A stretch of 64,000 nucleotides of DNA from Parelaphostrongylus tenuis (taxonomy: Eukaryota; Nematoda; Chromadorea; Rhabditida; Metastrongylidae): assembly GCA_019055375.1 (NCBI GenBank), contig JAHQIW010000934.1:19908-83907 (forward strand), written 5' to 3'. Shown here one piece after another: positions 10,490 through 24,444 of this stretch. Under the pieces are notes generated by a model. The model worked only from the letters and a program-made list of their open reading frames with translations. It was not told where the DNA came from and did no database searches. Position 1 is the first letter of the stretch. Each line of letters begins with the position of its first letter. The position numbers were made by a program, and so were the translations under genes.

Positions 10490-13400
10490 CAAGATTGAGT
10501 ATGCAGAGACATTATTACAAGAATCACTTTGAAGTAACTAGACCTTACCAAATCATGAAAAAATGACGAGAATAAGGAAAAAGAAATGCTTAATGCTTCG
10601 TCCATCTGATGAAAGCCCTCGTAGATATACGATCAATATCACTAATAATCAATGTAACTATGTTTGAGCTGGGAACAATGCAAGGCCACTGTGATTAAAA
10701 TTTTCCTTAGACTAACCAATCTCTCCAACAATGCAGTGAATCATCCTCAAATCGAGAACAATGTAGCAATCATGAGAATGAAAATCAGTCAATCCCCATT
10801 TGTTGTTGAGCTCTCAGCTAGCTGCATGCATCGTTTCCCTCGTTTCAAATAACCATTGTTCGATTTTGCTGATTTACCTATACTGGAACTGTATAGTGGC
10901 CCGCTGGATAATCCTTCCAAAAAGAGCCCTCTCAAGCCTACGACTCTTTCAGCCTGAGCGTATTGCCAATAATGAGACGGAAGGTACAAATTTTTCGTGT
11001 ATCGCAGCTCCTTGTTTTCTTTGTTGGACATTTTAGCTCCAGTGCCTAACGCTTATATAACTCGGGAAAATTTAAGTTGGCCCGCTTGCTACAATAAACT
11101 TTAGTCAAATTTTCTGCTAACTGGTAATTGTCGTACTGTAGATCCTACTAGACCGGTTCGGTGAACTGAATGCTTATCCTTCCACACCTTGTCGTAATGA
11201 GTCATTCGTTCTGGAAACAGTTAATATTAGACGTGCAGGTGTCTTTAACTTTCAATAAACTTGACTTAAAAAATGTCTCGTTATAGAGTCGTATAAATCT
11301 TTGGCGCGTCTCATGGTCTTTTGTATACTTATTGTCATCAATCTTCGAAGTGCCATATTTACAAAAAAAACATTTAAAATGTAAACCTGTTTAGTTTGTG
11401 CGATTTTACTTCTCCTTTCGTGGTTTATGTTATTTTCTACGGTGTTTTATCGTCATCCAAAGTCTGAGTTTGGATTGGCCGGTTATTTACCTTAATTTTG
11501 GCAGATGACGTCGGAATGCACGTTGACTTTTGTCTCAAACCATGACTAGGCGCTATTGTTTAGTTGGAGCAAACAGGACCCAGGATTACTCGTGGATTGA
11601 GCGTGATTTTCTATTCGAATGTCAGAAATGAGTACACGCTTTGGTACTCTTAAATTAAATCGAAGCAGTGCAGTAAGGTTTCAACGATGGTTGGTAACTG
11701 AGTGGAGTTTCGCGAACTCGTCATGGAGTGGTTCTAGCCAATTCCGTCTAGTCTAAGCAAACCTGGTTCATCGTATCCGAACTGTGATCGTATTCGATTT
11801 ATCGTGGTCATTTCATGAATTTATAGCGCCAGAAGTGGCTGCCTGTTAAGGTTAAGTGTTCTAGGATAACCTTTGTTTGAATTTCATTTTTATTTCTGAC
11901 TATTGACTTTAATTTGTGAGTATTAAGTCTTTTAGTCTGCAATTAGTCAGAAGAATTTTGATGTAACCTGCGTTCACAGATTATAATCGCACTGGTTTTG
12001 CACTCATCGTTTCAAAGAATCATTCGGAGTTTCAACTGCCAAATAAAACGTCTATGTTTCCGTGGCCTCCTTGACGAGTGTTAATTGCTAATGTGGTGCT
12101 CAGGACAGGATAGACACAAAAAAGGTCAAACGCTTCGGAAAAAAATCTGACAACTGTTGAATGCGAATAGGTCTAATGCGCTATCATTACCCACTGCCTC
12201 TATCATCCTCTGTCCTTTTTTCTCTCTCTTTCTTTTTGGCACTAAGTTTCTGTCATCCGTGTGGGTGCTCTGTGATTCAGTCGCGTATGCAGCATTGAAA
12301 GCTACCGAATTCAAATATTCTCCAATTCTCTCATATTGTGAATGTTTTCGCTATTTCAATAGTCCGCTTCCAGTTTCTCTGCACTATGAGCTTTAGTATT
12401 CCACATTTTCAAGCTCCCGTATTGATTGATAAATGAGCTAAATTGAATCAACCGGGAAAATTTGAAATTTGGAACACGACTTTGCGAATGTTGCCCTCAC
12501 TAGGAGGGACACTTGTCGAAATTTTGTTCTCATGTTTTTATTTGAAATCTTTTTTTCTTGCTCTCTTAAAATATTATGTTGGCCTGTTTCTTAGTTCTTA
12601 GAGGCTTTTATCCTTACCAATCATTATTCGTTGTATGATAGTCACCACTACTCTGTTTGAAGAATTTGATTCGTTGTCCAGTTACTGGATGGTCGAGTTG
12701 TGTTGTTCCTGAAGTGACGCACTGAGACAAGGAACCATTGTTGCAACACTCCACCGTCGACTCCACGACCATTACAACCATTACATGCTCCTTCATTGAC
12801 AATATTCAATTCTTTTTTTTTATTTTTGTGAAGAGAGAAGAGGGTATAATGGGGATCAGCGCATGAGACAGTCATATTTTACTCCTCACCTGTCATAGAT
12901 AGTTCATCCTAAGAACAACTCTGTAATATTTTTTCTGTGTTAATAGTCGAAATAGCTGCTCGATAATACAGCGTAAACAGAGGTAGATTATTTTCTAGTA
13001 GGAAACGTAACCGATAAAGGAGTTCATTACTCGGCACGCATCAAGTATAATGTGGAGTACGTCGATTTTTTTTCAAGTGTGTTTGCGTTGTCGGCATAGT
13101 ACATTTTTAGTTCACAAAGGGTGGCGTGTGTGTGTGTGAAAGGGTAGCACGAGTGACATGCACTTCAGAACATCCGGGGAATTTTTCTATCAAATTAGTA
13201 GTTCCCAGAAAATTGTACAGCAATGAAAACGTTCGTCCTGTATACTCGTTACAGTTTTCTCGACTGTCATATTAAGATGGTCGTTGTTTGATGCACAGTT
13301 AGGGTGGTTTTGTTGACGGATTCATGGTCTCTCCGATCCTCACTATCACCAAAATTACGTGATTTGTTACCGTATAGGAAGGTAATTCATTAACTTCTTG

Positions 13401-14665
13401 CAATATTTGATATCCGCGACTTTTGGAACGTTTTTGTGAATCGTAGTGTGCCATTTTTCATGCACTTTTTGCTCCACATAGTCGAGTTATTCGTAACTAC
13501 TGTAATGTCGAGTAAACTGTTGCATAGGCTAGTGAAAACCTAGTAATTGCAGTAATTTAAAGTTTTTTTTTGGTTAAAAACTGTTTTCATGAGCTGAATG
13601 CCTCTGTTAAAAACCTGATTGTTCACTACTTTCACCTCACGTGAGCATAGACAAATGATGAAAGAATGTGATTCAATCAGTTTTTGTTTCGTCATTTGAT
13701 GTTTGATCCTTTGGCGACCAACCATTCACGCCGTGGCTGGTCATTGTGTTGAAATTTTTATCTGTTTAAATCAGTATTCTGTAAGTACGCACCAAAGTTG
13801 CTTCTTAAGGTCTTCGCTTTGTTGTTTAGTTTGGAAAAAGGGCAAAGTGTTTGAAAAGGGTTGATTAGGCTAAAAATGTTTTAAGGGCCATAATCACTAG
13901 TACGTGCTTATCGAAATCTGCACCCATCAGCGTCAAAAGGTTGAATTTTTTTTTTCAAAATTCATTTCCTCCACTGTACCTCTTTGCTAAAGTCTGTTTG
14001 AGTTCAAATGAAGTGAAAAAACCGTCACGACAATTATCATCGATGACACGACATCGAATGTCACGACCATTATAATCGACCGTATTGCCTCGTTGACATT
14101 TCCTCGATGATTTTACTGATTTTTAAGTTGTTTTCAGAAATGACTTCTTTTTGACCCGGGTTTCGGTTTTGTTTTCAAAAATGCACTTTTAGTAAACGGC
14201 TAGAACAAGTTGATTCTATGACAGCAGAGTATTTTGAGCACTATAAGTGCACCAACGGCGTCAATGAAGGTGAGCCAATATAATGCCGACTCAACCGTTT
14301 CGGTGCATAAGTGATTTTTTAGCACAAATCATGCGAGAGTTCTAACATTTGTTGATATTTAGTTGAAATTTTGTAACACATCCAGGGTCATTACTTTAGT
14401 TCTGGGTGACGAATATAGCTCCTTTCACGAGATGCAAAAGAGCTAATCCCTGACAAGTAATACTCTGTACTTCAAGCTCTTACTATTAGCTGCCATATTA
14501 CTAGATAGGCACTCAGAAGGCCCAACATTATCAGTAGCGCACGAAGTACATTTGCGTTGGCAACATGCAATAACATCACAAAGCTGATCTTGTGATTGCA
14601 TTTTCTATAGACATTGTTCGAGACTATTTTCAATATTTTCAATCACTACTGCTTAATATCGAAAG
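10490..14665. other. No gene recognised over 4 kb
   Basis: AT-rich intergenic or intronic sequence. Short frames occur, for example 62 codons on the minus strand at 12126-12314 with a charged stretch, but none has splice or domain support. A short GT run lies at 13125. Confidence 0.4.
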
Positions 14666-14671
14666 GTCGAA

Positions 14672-14974
14672 CACGCCAGAATATCGGAAATAAGGTGAAC
14701 CGGACAAGTGATGCGCTTTAACGACAACCGATTGACGAGAGCCATTACCGACTGGATTCCTCGGGACGTCAAGCGCTCTAAAGGAAGACCACTGACCTGT
14801 TGGTGCGATTTCTTCAGAAAAGCGATAGAAAAAAAGATATGATGCTCAGCGAATCCCTAGAGCGAGGAGGACCCACTGAGCTACTCTTGCACGCGATAGG
14901 GAAAAATGGAAAAGTTGCTGTTACCCGCCCGAGTCACTCTACGATCAGGTGGACGACAGGTGATACAGGTGATA
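14672..14974 (+). mobile_element. RTE-clade LINE, truncated 3' end, copy 1
   Basis: The frame reads LTRAITDWIPRDVKRSKGRP and then W-x-DFF, the C-terminal end of RTE-type reverse transcriptase proteins. It aligns base by base with the copy at 46490-47084. It ends in GGTGATACAGGTGATAC, a short 3' tandem repeat as is typical of RTE elements. Stops and frameshifts break it. It is 5'-truncated, as expected for dead-on-arrival LINE copies. Confidence 0.7.
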
Positions 14975-14999
14975 CTGCTCCATCTGTAATACGATTTCC

Positions 15000-17625
15000 A
15001 TACAGTAGAACTATGGTCGTATATCATGATGACATATTTCGTGTTAAAATTACACACTGATTACTAACCAGATTTCTTCATACAACGCTGTAAAACAGCA
15101 ACAGATGACTGCTGATGGCAACCGACATGACTCAAAAAACCGGCTGAGATAAAGACAAAGCAGGAGCTTTGATTTTTGGCGCACTGTGCTTTTCTCATAC
15201 CGTTAAAAATGAATCATGCACTTAGTAAAAGTTAAAACTGTGTAACAGCGCTACAATTTGAAGCACTTCAACACTATTTCTACTTGTTCCCCTCGTGAGA
15301 TATCGTACTTATCACTCAAAATAATTTTTATGATTGAAAGAGCATTCTACATCTCATTCGTTGATAATTTCGCAAAGCGTATCTTTCTTCTAAGCACTTC
15401 TTAATGTGTCGTTGCGTAAGTTACGCTGCGAAAAACACTGCCGAAATGCGAACCCCGGAAGTGAGCTGGTTCTCTTTTAAGAGATTGTCGCATTGCTTTC
15501 AATGCTTGTGCATCGCAAATAATTTTGAAATTTCATTTTCGAAGCAGAATACTTTTCAGAGGTTTTTTTTTGATTGGATAAAGTGTGTTCGACTTTTTAG
15601 TTTTTGATCAACAAGGTATAAGTTTGATCATTATATCGCAATGAATTACACTTTTCTGTAACTATAGACATCCTCAATTGTTGTTCCTTCATAGTAGGAG
15701 CACACGAACAAATGTAGTTCAAAACGATGTACGAGAGTGTGCTTTAGACTTTTCGGGACGGCGGGTACCCGTTCTAGTCAAGGTTGTTCGAAGGCCCTTT
15801 TCGTTGAACAGAAATTATGATTTGTACTCAAAGTAGTTAACCCGTCGCTCAAACTTCGTATGGGATCAATGGTATTCAGGAGTAAAATTCTCGGAGGTAC
15901 TAGAAAAGACTACATATCAAAGAAATTCCTATGTCTATATCAGAAACACGTATCTTCTTAAAAAGGAACTCATTCCCAGTTGTTATTAAGCATTATTTAT
16001 CCACTTCTTTGCAGTCATTCGATAGCCTGGGAAACGCTTATTCAGAAATGCTAGATGCTAAACTTGTTCTATAAAAAAACTTTTATAGTGTGCTATGCTA
16101 AGAAAAGAACATAATGCTTTTGCTTTCAGTATAACTAGCTCGTTGTTTGGACTTCGCAGCGTGTTTTCTTGGTAGCTGTACGGTAATATTGTGAGATGCA
16201 CAATCAAGTAACTCGAAACTTCCTCAGCCGACCTTTTCCGAAGACGCACTGCTGAAAACAATGCCAAGACTACACAAAAATAGAGAAAAATATGCAGTAC
16301 TAAGCATTTTTACAAAAAACGCCCATGTTTTCTTCACTGAATTCTTATAGAAGCAAAATTGATCAAATCCTCTTTGTATTCTTGAATGATAAATAATGCG
16401 TAGAAATCAACTAAGTCCAGATATCCAAACGGTGAAGCTGAATAACGATACTCATGGAAAGCAACTGGAAAGACCAGGTTCTGTGGTTTACTGGTGACCA
16501 GTCACAATCACTTGCGCGTGGTCACATTGAAGATATTTTGAAAAGTTGAAACTTGAGGGAGTACCGCCTTGAGCGCAACCAACTAAAAAACCAAGTAGGA
16601 CATGGAGAATCAGTGGGTATGATGTACAAGTGAATATATAGGAAACGAGTATCCATAAAACGTTAGAAGAGAGTCTGTTCTATGATTCTATATATTAAAT
16701 TTATGAATCATTGAGGATTCTTGGTGAGCGAGCATCGCATGCAGTGTTCAGTACTATTTTTTACTAACTATTTATTCTTTTGTGGATTCAAGTCCTGGAT
16801 TTTGGACACTGTATGAAATGAAAGAATATCAATACCTAAACAATCACTGCGTTTTATCTTTTGTACACTTCATTACAACTGATTGAGTGCCAAAAGCACT
16901 GTGAATGTATAACAAACTAGCGTTTTTCTTTACGCATATGAGCTATATATGCTCAAAAGCATAAGAGCTGGCAGAGAAAATCATGACATATCAAAGTAAA
17001 GCGAACAAGCGAGAATCTTCTTCCTAATTAAATAACGAAAATCGCGCGTCGCTTTGCGATCCGCGTTGCACACAGCGATTTCCATTGCCGTCGCGAACGG
17101 GTTACCATTTGTAGCTGCGGTACTTGCGTCAAGAGCTTTGGAAATCGCCATTGTTTTTTATTTTTTGATAATCACGTTCTAAGGCATATCTGTAATCCAA
17201 ATTAATAACGCATCGGACGCAAATAGAATTCTCCATGAACATCTAAGGTGATCACTGAACTACGTAAACCTGACTTTCATGACACAGCGAAAATCCTTAG
17301 CTTTTGGCAAAAACTTGAGAATGGTCGTATCTCATCTGACAAAAATTTTCGCGAAGTGTGATGAGAATTTTGACCTGTGTTATTATATTTCGCCTCCTTC
17401 TAACAGTCAGATTATTATGGTTCCTCTCCCTACCATCAAATTCTGAGGTAAGGTAGTCGTTAAGAAAGTAGGTTGTGTGATAACGAGGCAAAAATAGCAG
17501 TTAACAGTAACTTTTTGAGCGAAATAAGCTTTGAAATTCAATTATACACTCCGAAACATGCATCCATATGCATATCGAAATCAATGTATATGGTCATGGA
17601 AGTTTAACATCAAAAATTATTGAGG
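15000..17625. other. No gene recognised
   Basis: AT-rich. A GC-rich patch with GCGCGTCGCTTTGCGATCC lies at about 17043-17110. I see no supported exon. Confidence 0.4.
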
Positions 17626-17629
17626 AACC

Positions 17630-17800
17630 CAATAATGTAGAGGGTGTGCAAAACAATTGCATCAGTCGGGATGATTGACTCAAAAGCGTGAGATCTAGGT
17701 TCGAATCCCGGCTGACAAAAATGTTTTTGCGCACCACTCTACATTATTGTTTCTTTGCAATATCATACCACCGCAATACGCGGTCAAATAAAATGAATCT
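17630..17800 (+). repeat. tRNA-like foldback repeat, copy 2
   Basis: The core GGTTCGAATCCCGGCTGA (from 17698) is a perfect B box with an acceptor-like partner TCAGTCGGG at 17664. The core is flanked by inverted AATAATGTAGAG-GGTGTGCA (17632) and TGCGCACCACTCTACATTAT (17729). The 3' flank CCGCAATACGCGGTCAAATA is shared with the copy at 32.4 kb. A normal tRNA body is absent. Confidence 0.6.
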
Positions 17801-17809
17801 GTTTTATTC

Positions 17810-20800
17810 AGGGACGGTTTGGTGCTATTAGTAGCGTCCCGCTATCAAAAGCAAACACTGCAGGCGAAAAAGCTGCACTCACCTTTCGTTTCCAAACAGC
17901 TTCATTTCACCAAAAAAAAAATCCTCACTTAACTCCTTTGTGATTTCCCAATTATAAAAAATCCTACTGGTTTCTTTTACTGTTCTTTTCGTCTCAAATC
18001 TGGTTGGAAATTATTATCTCTATGTTGTTCAAATTTTGTATCATGTTCACATATTAATTAGTTTGAAGTTATCAGCTATGTATGGAGTACTGCATAATAT
18101 TTTTAGACATTCAGTAATGTGTACAACAATTAAATAAGATCGACTTATTACAACACCTACAAAATACTATGCAAAAACAAGCAAGTGCTATGATCACTTA
18201 TGTTCCGTTAACACATTCTTGACTGTGCGTCTTCTTTCAATTAAAACGCGATATCTACATGCACCCGTTTCAGTATGTTTTCCGTGGAACCTCAGAAAAA
18301 GACACAGTGGACTGGTTTCTTGAGACTGTTGCTTTATTTTCCGATTTTCGGTTAAGAAAGAAAAAAATTCCAGGACAGAAAAAACGGCTTTTGAAGGGTG
18401 TCTTTGAAGGGAATTTTCAGTTGTGCATGAACACTATAGCACCATACCTTCTGAAACGTGTAAAAACGTTGAATGACGCTGAATGGTCTTAGTATAGTTC
18501 GCATTTGGTCCTGCTTGGTGTCGTTGTTTTTAGCAGTCTATCTTCGATAAATACTCGCAGCAAATGACAAATTTATCGTCCAAAACCTTAATCAAGTATC
18601 TTCAGCAATGTCTTCGCTCTGCTGTGCACTTGACAATCCGCAAAGTCTGGTCACAAACGGTTGTTTTTCACCGATCACAGCTAGACGTGATTGGCTTTCT
18701 GGTCTGCTTGATTTTCAAGAGCTTGTAAAGCTCTAAAAGCTCACTGGACTACCAACTTCAATCACTGTTTGCCGACGGTACTCTTAATTCTAGTGTCCTG
18801 TTTACTACACTGAAAAAGACGCATAGAACAACATCTTTTCTAACACTGGAACTTTATTTATTTCCTCGTCTTGCTTATTTTTCATTCAGGCCTTGCTGGC
18901 CTAAGTTATTTTATGTTGAATGTAGTTAGCCAAAGAGTCGCGTAAAGTGTTGAAATTCATTTTCACTGCATTCGACATTTGTTCGAACGTTGATCAATTA
19001 AACATCGTTTTGCTCATTCAAGAACTCGCTTATCATGCTACGTTCTTGATCCACATAGGCAAGCTCCGAACAGTCGGTAGTGTTTGCTTTTTGGTCGTAA
19101 TAATGCACAAGGAGTCAGTCGGTTTCACAAACCTCTCGTCTTCACTTCGCTGTCGAGTGAAAGAATTATCGTGTAGAGTTACTCTACATCTCATGGAAAA
19201 CTTCACGTAACGAGTGGGAATTTCATGAAATCTCCAGAAATCCATGAGGCTTTTGCTTTGTCATTGAGCAAAAATAGAAAATAAGACATAGTAGAAGATT
19301 TTTAATTTTGTGATGTCTCTTTACGAATGCTTCATTAGCTTGCTTTGTAGAAACTTCACGCCGAACCTTTTTCAAAGCCTTTGCTTGTGTTGCTACCTTT
19401 ATCTTATCTTTCGTTCACAGTTTATCTAATTCATCGTATGATTGCCCGAATAAAGTGATGTAGGTGAAAAATCCCATGAATATTGCGCCACAGTTATGCA
19501 TATCGGTGATGTCTCACTTATTTCTGAGAACATGCTCTCGTTGTACATTGAACAGCTGGAAATTCCTATAGAGTCTGGTCTTACTTTTTTATCAAATTCT
19601 GTAAGATTTCCCACCAACGATGTAACATCTTAGATTTATGCACTATAAGATATTGTTAGTCCTCTAACACGATATAGAGCTTCCTCTAGTTCTGGAAGAT
19701 GTTCCAGCCAATCGATAAAGCATTGATATCTTGATGTTTCAGTTGTGAATATCTAGGTCAGTGTTACATTCAGAGGTCCCCTACAGCTTCAGTCGCCTTT
19801 GACGCCTTTTTTTCTCTAATCTCTTCCTGTAAATCTTCAAAAGCCTACACTTACATTGATAGTGGCTTGCGCCCATGAACCATATCATTCGACGGCTTGC
19901 TAAAGTGAGCTTCTCTTGATAACAACCAGACCCTCAAGTTTCCTTGCACTAATTCAAAAGCCAAATGAGCAGATCGTATTCACTGTTGAAAATGTGGGTC
20001 ATGATGTATCCCGAATTCTTATCATAAATTTTACGGCTTTGTTTTATTTTTGCAAGGATAGCTGATTTTGAAGAAGGACATAGTCTGTTCTTCTGCACAA
20101 ATTTTTGATAGCAAACTTTTGAAATCAACAAATCGGTTGAGCGTTGCTTGTCGACTAACAACGGCGTAGTTAGTTTTATGTTGACAACAATCGCTAAGTC
20201 AGTCTTTGCAATATTTTAATTGATAAATTTTTGGAGATTTGTGGTTTAATAACCATAATCTTGATCAACGTCACGTACGTAACCTTCCGATTTGTAAGGA
20301 AATTTCCTCTCCATGTGAAATTTTCAATAAATGCTCATATGTATCCCCATTTGACTGATATCACCAATGACCTGAAATATAGTATATCTTGCTGTAACTT
20401 TTTCGGGTTCAAATATCCAAAATGTTTCGACAATGTTTTCCGATGACCATTTTGAGATTTTCTCCTATTTTTTTCCTTCTTACATCAAAACTAAAGTGGC
20501 TGTTCGTCATGATCTGCGTATTTGACATTTTACGACATCTCTGTGAGGTGAAGAGAAGCCTTTTTTGTTATGAGTATTTTCTCTGTTTAGCCGTTTCGAG
20601 GTGTTATTGATATTATTTATTGAATATCAGCGAAGCATATAACAATGCAGTTAATAATGCAGCATGAATATTACAACAGTCGTGGTGGCTTGCGTTTCGG
20701 TAAGGTTTGTCATCTTCAGAGTTTGTGGAGATCAAATTGATTCGCAAATTATTAAATCGAATGCTTCCATAACTTCAGCAGAAAACTTAAGAAATAAATT

Positions 20801-20915
20801 TTTGGGTCGCATAGGAAAAGCTTCATTTCAAAAACACTCACCGCTTAGATGTTTTAGGTCTTTCAGTTAATCGTTGAAGACCAGCCACTTGGAGTCTGTG
20901 CTTAAGTGAGACTGT
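17810..20915. other. No gene recognised
   Basis: A 77-codon frame at 18259-18492 on the plus strand starts with ATG and is lysine-rich, but it has no recognisable domain and no confirmed splice sites. The rest is AT-rich without supported features. Confidence 0.35.
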
Positions 20916-20922
20916 GCCTGGC

Positions 20923-21312
20923 TCAGGCCGGGAATATTAGCCTGAGGTATGGTGCGAGATCACGCGTTAATACGAAGCACTCCTCTTTGCGGTTCATTTT
21001 TGGGCCTTTACTATGTATCCAAGAGGCTTCTAAAGTTTTACGTGCGGATGTTTTTGATTCATGTGCAGGGACCGTGAATTTAACGTCAAAATCTGCTTCT
21101 TTATGCTTTATGCTTTTGTTCCATATGCGTGCCTAGTGGGGTTTTTGTGCCGGAGTTACGTATGCCAGCTAGGTGCTCCTCTACACGGATGCAGAGTGGT
21201 CTACCCGTTTCGCCAATATGTTCATCCCCGCATGCCTCGCAAGAGATTAGGTAAATTGTACCCGACCTCATGCAGTCGCCGTCTCTGCCGTTTGAGCAAA
21301 CTTTGCAGTCGT
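20923..21312 (-). pseudogene. GIY-YIG endonuclease domain of a Penelope-type retroelement, copy 1
   Basis: On the minus strand the frame reads CKVCSNGRDGDCMRSGTIYL, then ISCEACGDEHIGETGRPLCI and RVEEHLAGIRNSGTKTPLGT. GTIY-x-IS-C-x2-C and H-IGETGRPL are the GIY-YIG core with its preceding CxxC finger. A frameshift follows. The next frame reads ARKTLEASWIHSKGPKMNRK and ends LAPYLRLIFPA*, carrying the catalytic glutamate (LEASW) and asparagine (MNRK) region. A 7-bp tandem duplication of TTTATGC at about 21100-21113 exactly explains the frameshift. No reverse transcriptase part is recognisable next to it. The nuclease nicks target DNA in such elements; this copy is dead. Confidence 0.7.
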
Positions 21313-21647
21313 TGCTTTGTCCTTTTTGTTACTTTTAATGAGCTGTAACCAAGCGTAGCTCATCAGGATATCGCATTCTTACAAGTCGGACATGAAGGTA
21401 ATTCATTGTTCATTTGATGAGCAGACGAGAGGTTGCTAACAATAATATTGGTTCGATATAATACTAACTGACCTTTCGGGGCGGTTTTTGCATTCTCGAA
21501 AGCCTCGAAATGTCAAATTGGCATGCAATCTACTCAGTGAAACACTTTCGTAACCTCAGCACATGAAACGTGATATATAAATTTAGATTTACGTGATAAA
21601 AACGCTCATACCAATTACTCTTCTTCTCCCCCAAAGTTTACCATGAG

Positions 21648-22012
21648 TCAAGAAAGTGCGTGGCTCAGGTCAGGAAAGATTAGCGTGAGATATGGTGTGA
21701 GGTCACATGTGATTACGAGGCACTCCTCCTTGTGGTTTTCCTCTGGGTTTTCGGAATTTTTCTAGAAAGTCTTCGAAGAGTTTACTTGCTGAAGCATTAG
21801 GTTTTTGTGGGAGGATAGTAATTTCCACTTCAATATCCTCCTTAATGCCTCTGTCCTATGCTTGCCTAAGTAAGTGTGTGTTTTGCTCGACTTTATGTTT
21901 TCCAATTAGGAGCTACTCTCTACGAACGTAGAGTGGTTTACTTATCCCCAATATACTTGTCTTCGCACTGCTTACAAGAAATTGTGATTCTGTATCCAAA
22001 CTTACTATCGTA
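21648..22012 (-). pseudogene. GIY-YIG endonuclease domain, copy 2, more decayed
   Basis: The stretch parallels 20923-21312 along its whole length: shared GGCTCAGG, GCACTCCTC, AGAGTGGT and the CAAGAAATTG block. On the minus strand YRITISCKQCEDKYIGDK is the GIY-YIG core, followed by several stops. It lies in the same orientation about 335 bases from copy 1, so either two insertions or a duplication. The older decay argues against a recent duplication. Confidence 0.55.
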
Positions 22013-22019
22013 TTTTCTA

Positions 22020-24440
22020 CCGATAAGGTGAATTAGTTGATTTTACGTTTCGCATAGGCAGTCATATCACCAATTATGAACTAGCGGTATCTTCGAGTGC
22101 TCAATGATACTTCAATCAGTGCTACCAATTCCTCAAAATATGACCAAAAAACCAAAAAAATAACTTTCAAGTAATGTGTAGCTGTGCCCATTTTGCTGAA
22201 AGTGAAGGACAGCTAAGGACGCCCTATAATTGCTAAAGTGTCTTTGCTAGAAACGAGTTCCAAACGTGTTTTATACTTTTGAAGTTTTGGCGCCATAGTT
22301 TTGTGATAGTCGTGATGAGGGTAGTATCTCTGTACACATTTATGCAGTTTGAATTCAGTGCCTCAAAAATATGTTTTGAGTCTTCTGGATACACCAGCAA
22401 TCTAGCCTAGTCATGACTTATGGTAGCTTCTTATTTGTCGCCACTTCCTCCCCATCAGGGAGAGGTGTCACGTAGTCTTGCGATTAACAAGTTAGAATGT
22501 ACAAATTTTTAATGAAATGATTTGTGATTTCTACCATAGTATTTCTTCGAATGGCTTATACTCGGAAACTCGAGGTGTGCAGTAACTAGGCGATGGAGCT
22601 GTCTATTTGCTAAATTTATTAGAGGGCGTTCAACCTCTCAGGGCAGTGCAATGCGCTGGTCCCCGTTCAGTATGATGAAACTGATTGATTGTACTTTCCT
22701 ATATTTCTTGGACGATATGCGAACAATTTTGCGACCCCACAGTGAAGAACGGCTTGGTTTCCCAGTTTTCGTTATTGAACCCAGTAATCATATGTTTATA
22801 AATACATGCATAGTAAGTGCTATAAGCACCGCTGAAGAAGCATTTTGATGTAATCTTGACTGTTTTTATTTGTTATGATTGTGAATACTTGAACTCTACT
22901 TTGAGATTTTGAAAATATGAGCCAAGTTGATATTTGTTGATTTTGAACATATTACTTCCGCTTCCTCAGCAGCTCGGAAGAAAATGGTCTGCAGTTCAGA
23001 TTTGTGCTCTTTGTTTGAGAAAGCAGTTTTCTCGTGAGGCTTGAAACGGTGCAACGTTGACTTGCTATTCATGTCCAACATGGAGAGAACATTCGCTCTT
23101 CAATGCTCACAGGCTTGATGCTTTACAAGTTCATCAAGACCAAAGGCAAAAGAGGAAATAAGGACTGTCATTGGTTTTATGCTGTATCTCTGATAGTCAT
23201 CAAGCAGTAACATCTGATCCGCAGATGACGTGGACCTTTGTTAGAAACCTTATGAAAGAAATCCTAAAATGCACCGAGTGTTCCAAGGGCCCTCGAAACT
23301 ATTTTAAGCAAAGAACGTCAAGTTACATTAATGGTAATGGATTTTTGATACAGTTCCGATATACGGAAGAATTTTCGAAGAAGTGTTTTTCGCTGGACAA
23401 AGAGTTTTTCTTAAATTTTTGATATCCATTTGAAAGCTCAAATAATTGTGACTCCAAAAATGTACTTTTTTTTGGGAACCACCTTTTTATAGCGCTCTAG
23501 CAATCAGAATAGAAATATATTTCGCACCCTCCGCACGATTTCATTCTTATCACGCGTATAATTTGCTGTGAGCACGAAAAGCATATGAGCATGAGAAAGA
23601 AATCTTCAAGTTTCAAAGTCACACGTTTTATCTAAAGTTTTTGCCGTGCAGAGAAAAATTCTGAACTAAATGATAAAAGTCATACTTTACATATGCACTG
23701 CACTAACGCGATCGATATCGATCCATGACCACGCATACACGCATCCGGCAAGCAGATGCGAGGCATATGCGACTCAAACTAATTTTCCAACCACCTGTAG
23801 TGAGACGATTTTTCAAAGAAAGTGAGCACATCATTGGATTCGCCAAAGTTACGCTATCGAATGATCACGGATAGGTTGTCGAATAAGCTCTGTCGTATGA
23901 AACATACATGCGTGTGAAACACAATCCCATTTTTTTCACTACAACTCTTTAAGGGGGCCTTCCATGAAATTAAGCAAACTTCTGAAATCGTCGAGATTTA
24001 CGCTAATCAATGATTAGTGATTGTTTGGGCGAAGTGCTTTATCCAGCGAATTACAAGCGCGACAGCGCGCGTTGCTTTTGGAACGAAATTTTGTTTCCAT
24101 TGCGACAGCGTTCTAAGGAGGTCTTTTTGAAAACCAAGTATATTTTTGGCTTCACATTGACTCCAGCTTTCGAATAGATCCTAACAGTTCGAGAAGGTAT
24201 CTATCTAAAAAGGTTCCTTCAAAGAGCCCTTTCCGATCTCAGATATGTACGAATTTCTTTATGAACTTCCTTAGATTTGATTTCCAAATTTGAGGAGAGT
24301 GACAATGAACTACGTACGTCTTTAATTCCGATTTTCATTGAAACTCGGTGTTGATAGCAATACGCTGTCTTTTTCTCGTGGAACAATGCGCGATTTTCAT
24401 AAATTCTTATCATTAATAGTATTTGAGCGTTTTTGCGCCT
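22020..24440. other. No gene recognised; contains a dispersed repeat at 23458-23600
   Basis: 23458-23520 (AAAATGTAC-TTTTTTTTGGGAA and AGCGCTCTAGCA) matches 33125-33190 in the same orientation. 23550-23595 (TTATCACGCGTATAATTTGC) matches 32625-32675 in the opposite orientation. These are parts of an unnamed repeat. No exon is supported. Confidence 0.4.
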
Positions 24441-24444
24441 ATAG

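Noticed and set aside
12126..12314. 62-codon minus-strand frame with a lysine-rich stretch
   Set aside because: Single short frame with no splice sites or homology that I can name.
19720..19935. Minus-strand exon pair that joins in phase
   Set aside because: The implied intron is only 28 bases, too short for normal splicing.
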